A stretch of 64,000 nucleotides of DNA, taken from Charina bottae (Eukaryota; Chordata; Lepidosauria; Squamata; Charinaidae). The notes beneath the pieces were generated by a model. It was given only the letters and a program-made list of their open reading frames with translations. It made no database searches and was not told the DNA's origin. Below are positions 63,424 through 64,000 of this stretch, one piece after another. Both the position numbers and the translations under genes were made by a program. The stretch covers positions 5,105,001 to 5,169,000 of the forward strand of contig JALMGJ010000015.1 in the NCBI GenBank assembly GCA_023362775.1, written 5' to 3'. How positions within the stretch are numbered: position 1 is the stretch's first letter; each line of letters starts with the position of its first letter.

Positions 63424-64000
63424 CAGAGCTTTCCAAACTTTTCATGTTGGTGACACACTTTTTAGACATGCATCATTTCGCGACACACTCTTACAGCAAG
63501 GCACAAGGCAGGCACTAGGACCTGCGTGGAATAACAGCAGATTTGGAGGCAGCAAAGCACAAGGCAGGCACTAGGACCTGCGCGGAATCCTGGCAGGGCA
63601 GGTTTGGAGGCAGCAAGGCACAAGGCAGGCACTAGGACCTGTGCGGAATCCTGGCAGGGCAGGTTTGGAGGCAGCAAGGCACAAGGCAGGCACTAGGACC
63701 TGCACGGAATCACAGCAGGTTTGGAGGCAGCAAGGCACAAGGCAGGCACTAGGACCTGCGCGGAATCCTGGCAGGGCAGGTTTGGAGGCAGCAGGGCACA
63801 AGGCAGGCACTAGGACCTGCGCGGAATCCTGGCAGGGCAGGTTTGGAGGCAGCCAGGCACAAGGCAGGCACTAGGACCTGCACGGAATCACAGCAGGTTT
63901 GGAGGCAGCAAGGCACAAGGCAGGCACTAGGACCTGCGCGGAATCCTGGCAGGGCAGGTTTGGAGGCAGCAGGGCACAAGGCAGGCACTAGGACCTGTGT
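63424..64000. mobile_element. hAT element, CAGAGCTTTCCAAAC family, reversed, runs off the window
   Basis: The end CAGAGCTTTCCAAAC is followed by the subterminal TTTCATGTTGGTGACACAC that forms the right end of the 8.4- and 31.6-kb copies, so this copy is reversed. At least eight units of the 61/56-bp minisatellite (CCTGCGCGGAATCCTGGCAG...) follow and continue past 64000. The left flank is GTCTAGTA; the matching duplication would lie outside the window. Confidence 0.85.

Overview
This window looks like gene-poor nuclear DNA (intergenic or intronic) from a squamate reptile, a lizard or snake. I recognise no host protein-coding exon, rRNA, functional tRNA gene or CRISPR array. The assignment rests on the repeat mix: Sauria-type SINEs with a CCTTTACCTTT-like 3' end, RTE/BovB LINEs, L1, L2/CR1, Rex1-like and R4-like LINEs, Penelope-like elements, many hAT and Tigger-type MITEs, and abundant microsatellites. 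Genus or species cannot be told from this. Family names come from recalled motifs and consensus sequences, not from a database search.

Layout. 0-2.2 kb is a cluster of LTR fragments. 2.4-3.2 kb is a Penelope-like insertion in inverted, head-to-head form, and 10.76-11.4 kb holds a second one. 4.3-4.8 kb is a hAT MITE carrying a 39-bp minisatellite. 6.6-7.0, 15.8-16.0, 21.1-22.25 and 23.5-23.7 kb hold one tRNA-derived SINE family; in two copies an internal ~102-bp block has been tandemly amplified. 8.4-8.8, 31.65-32.4, 36.6-36.9, 49.6-50.05 and 63.4-64.0 kb hold one hAT family, and the four complete copies have perfect 8-bp target-site duplications. 11.7-12.2 kb is an LTR interrupted by another hAT. 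13.3-13.7 kb is a long polypyrimidine tract. 17.2-17.9 kb is an L2/CR1-type LINE end. 18.6-20.1 kb is the longest BovB copy (reverse transcriptase with one frameshift), followed by an ATTATAT satellite and a hAT element that resembles a mammalian family.

26-29 kb has RTE and L1 3' ends, a Ty3/gypsy RNase H remnant and an LTR-like segment. 30.2-30.9 kb is a dimeric BovB 3' end inside one target-site duplication. 31.4-32.5 kb is an L1 fragment with a nested hAT. 34-44.6 kb has Sauria SINEs, Tigger-type MITEs, a 1.3-kb palindromic hAT element and a second RTE subfamily with reverse transcriptase remnants. 46.8-64 kb has L1, Rex1-like and R4-like LINE ends, two copies of an unclassified LTR-like repeat (one splitting an L2 copy), more SINEs and a terminal hAT minisatellite array.

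The elements relate to one another mainly by parasitism and nesting. SINEs appear to use LINE-like 3' tails, MITEs are non-autonomous derivatives, and younger elements sit inside older ones (hAT in L1, hAT in LTR, LTR in L2). No autonomous, intact element is present. The most unusual signals are: hammerhead-ribozyme-like folds in the Penelope-like copies and a related repeat; a minisatellite shared by two hAT families with different termini; a recurrent LTR with an inverted half; and a hAT that may have moved between mammals and squamates.
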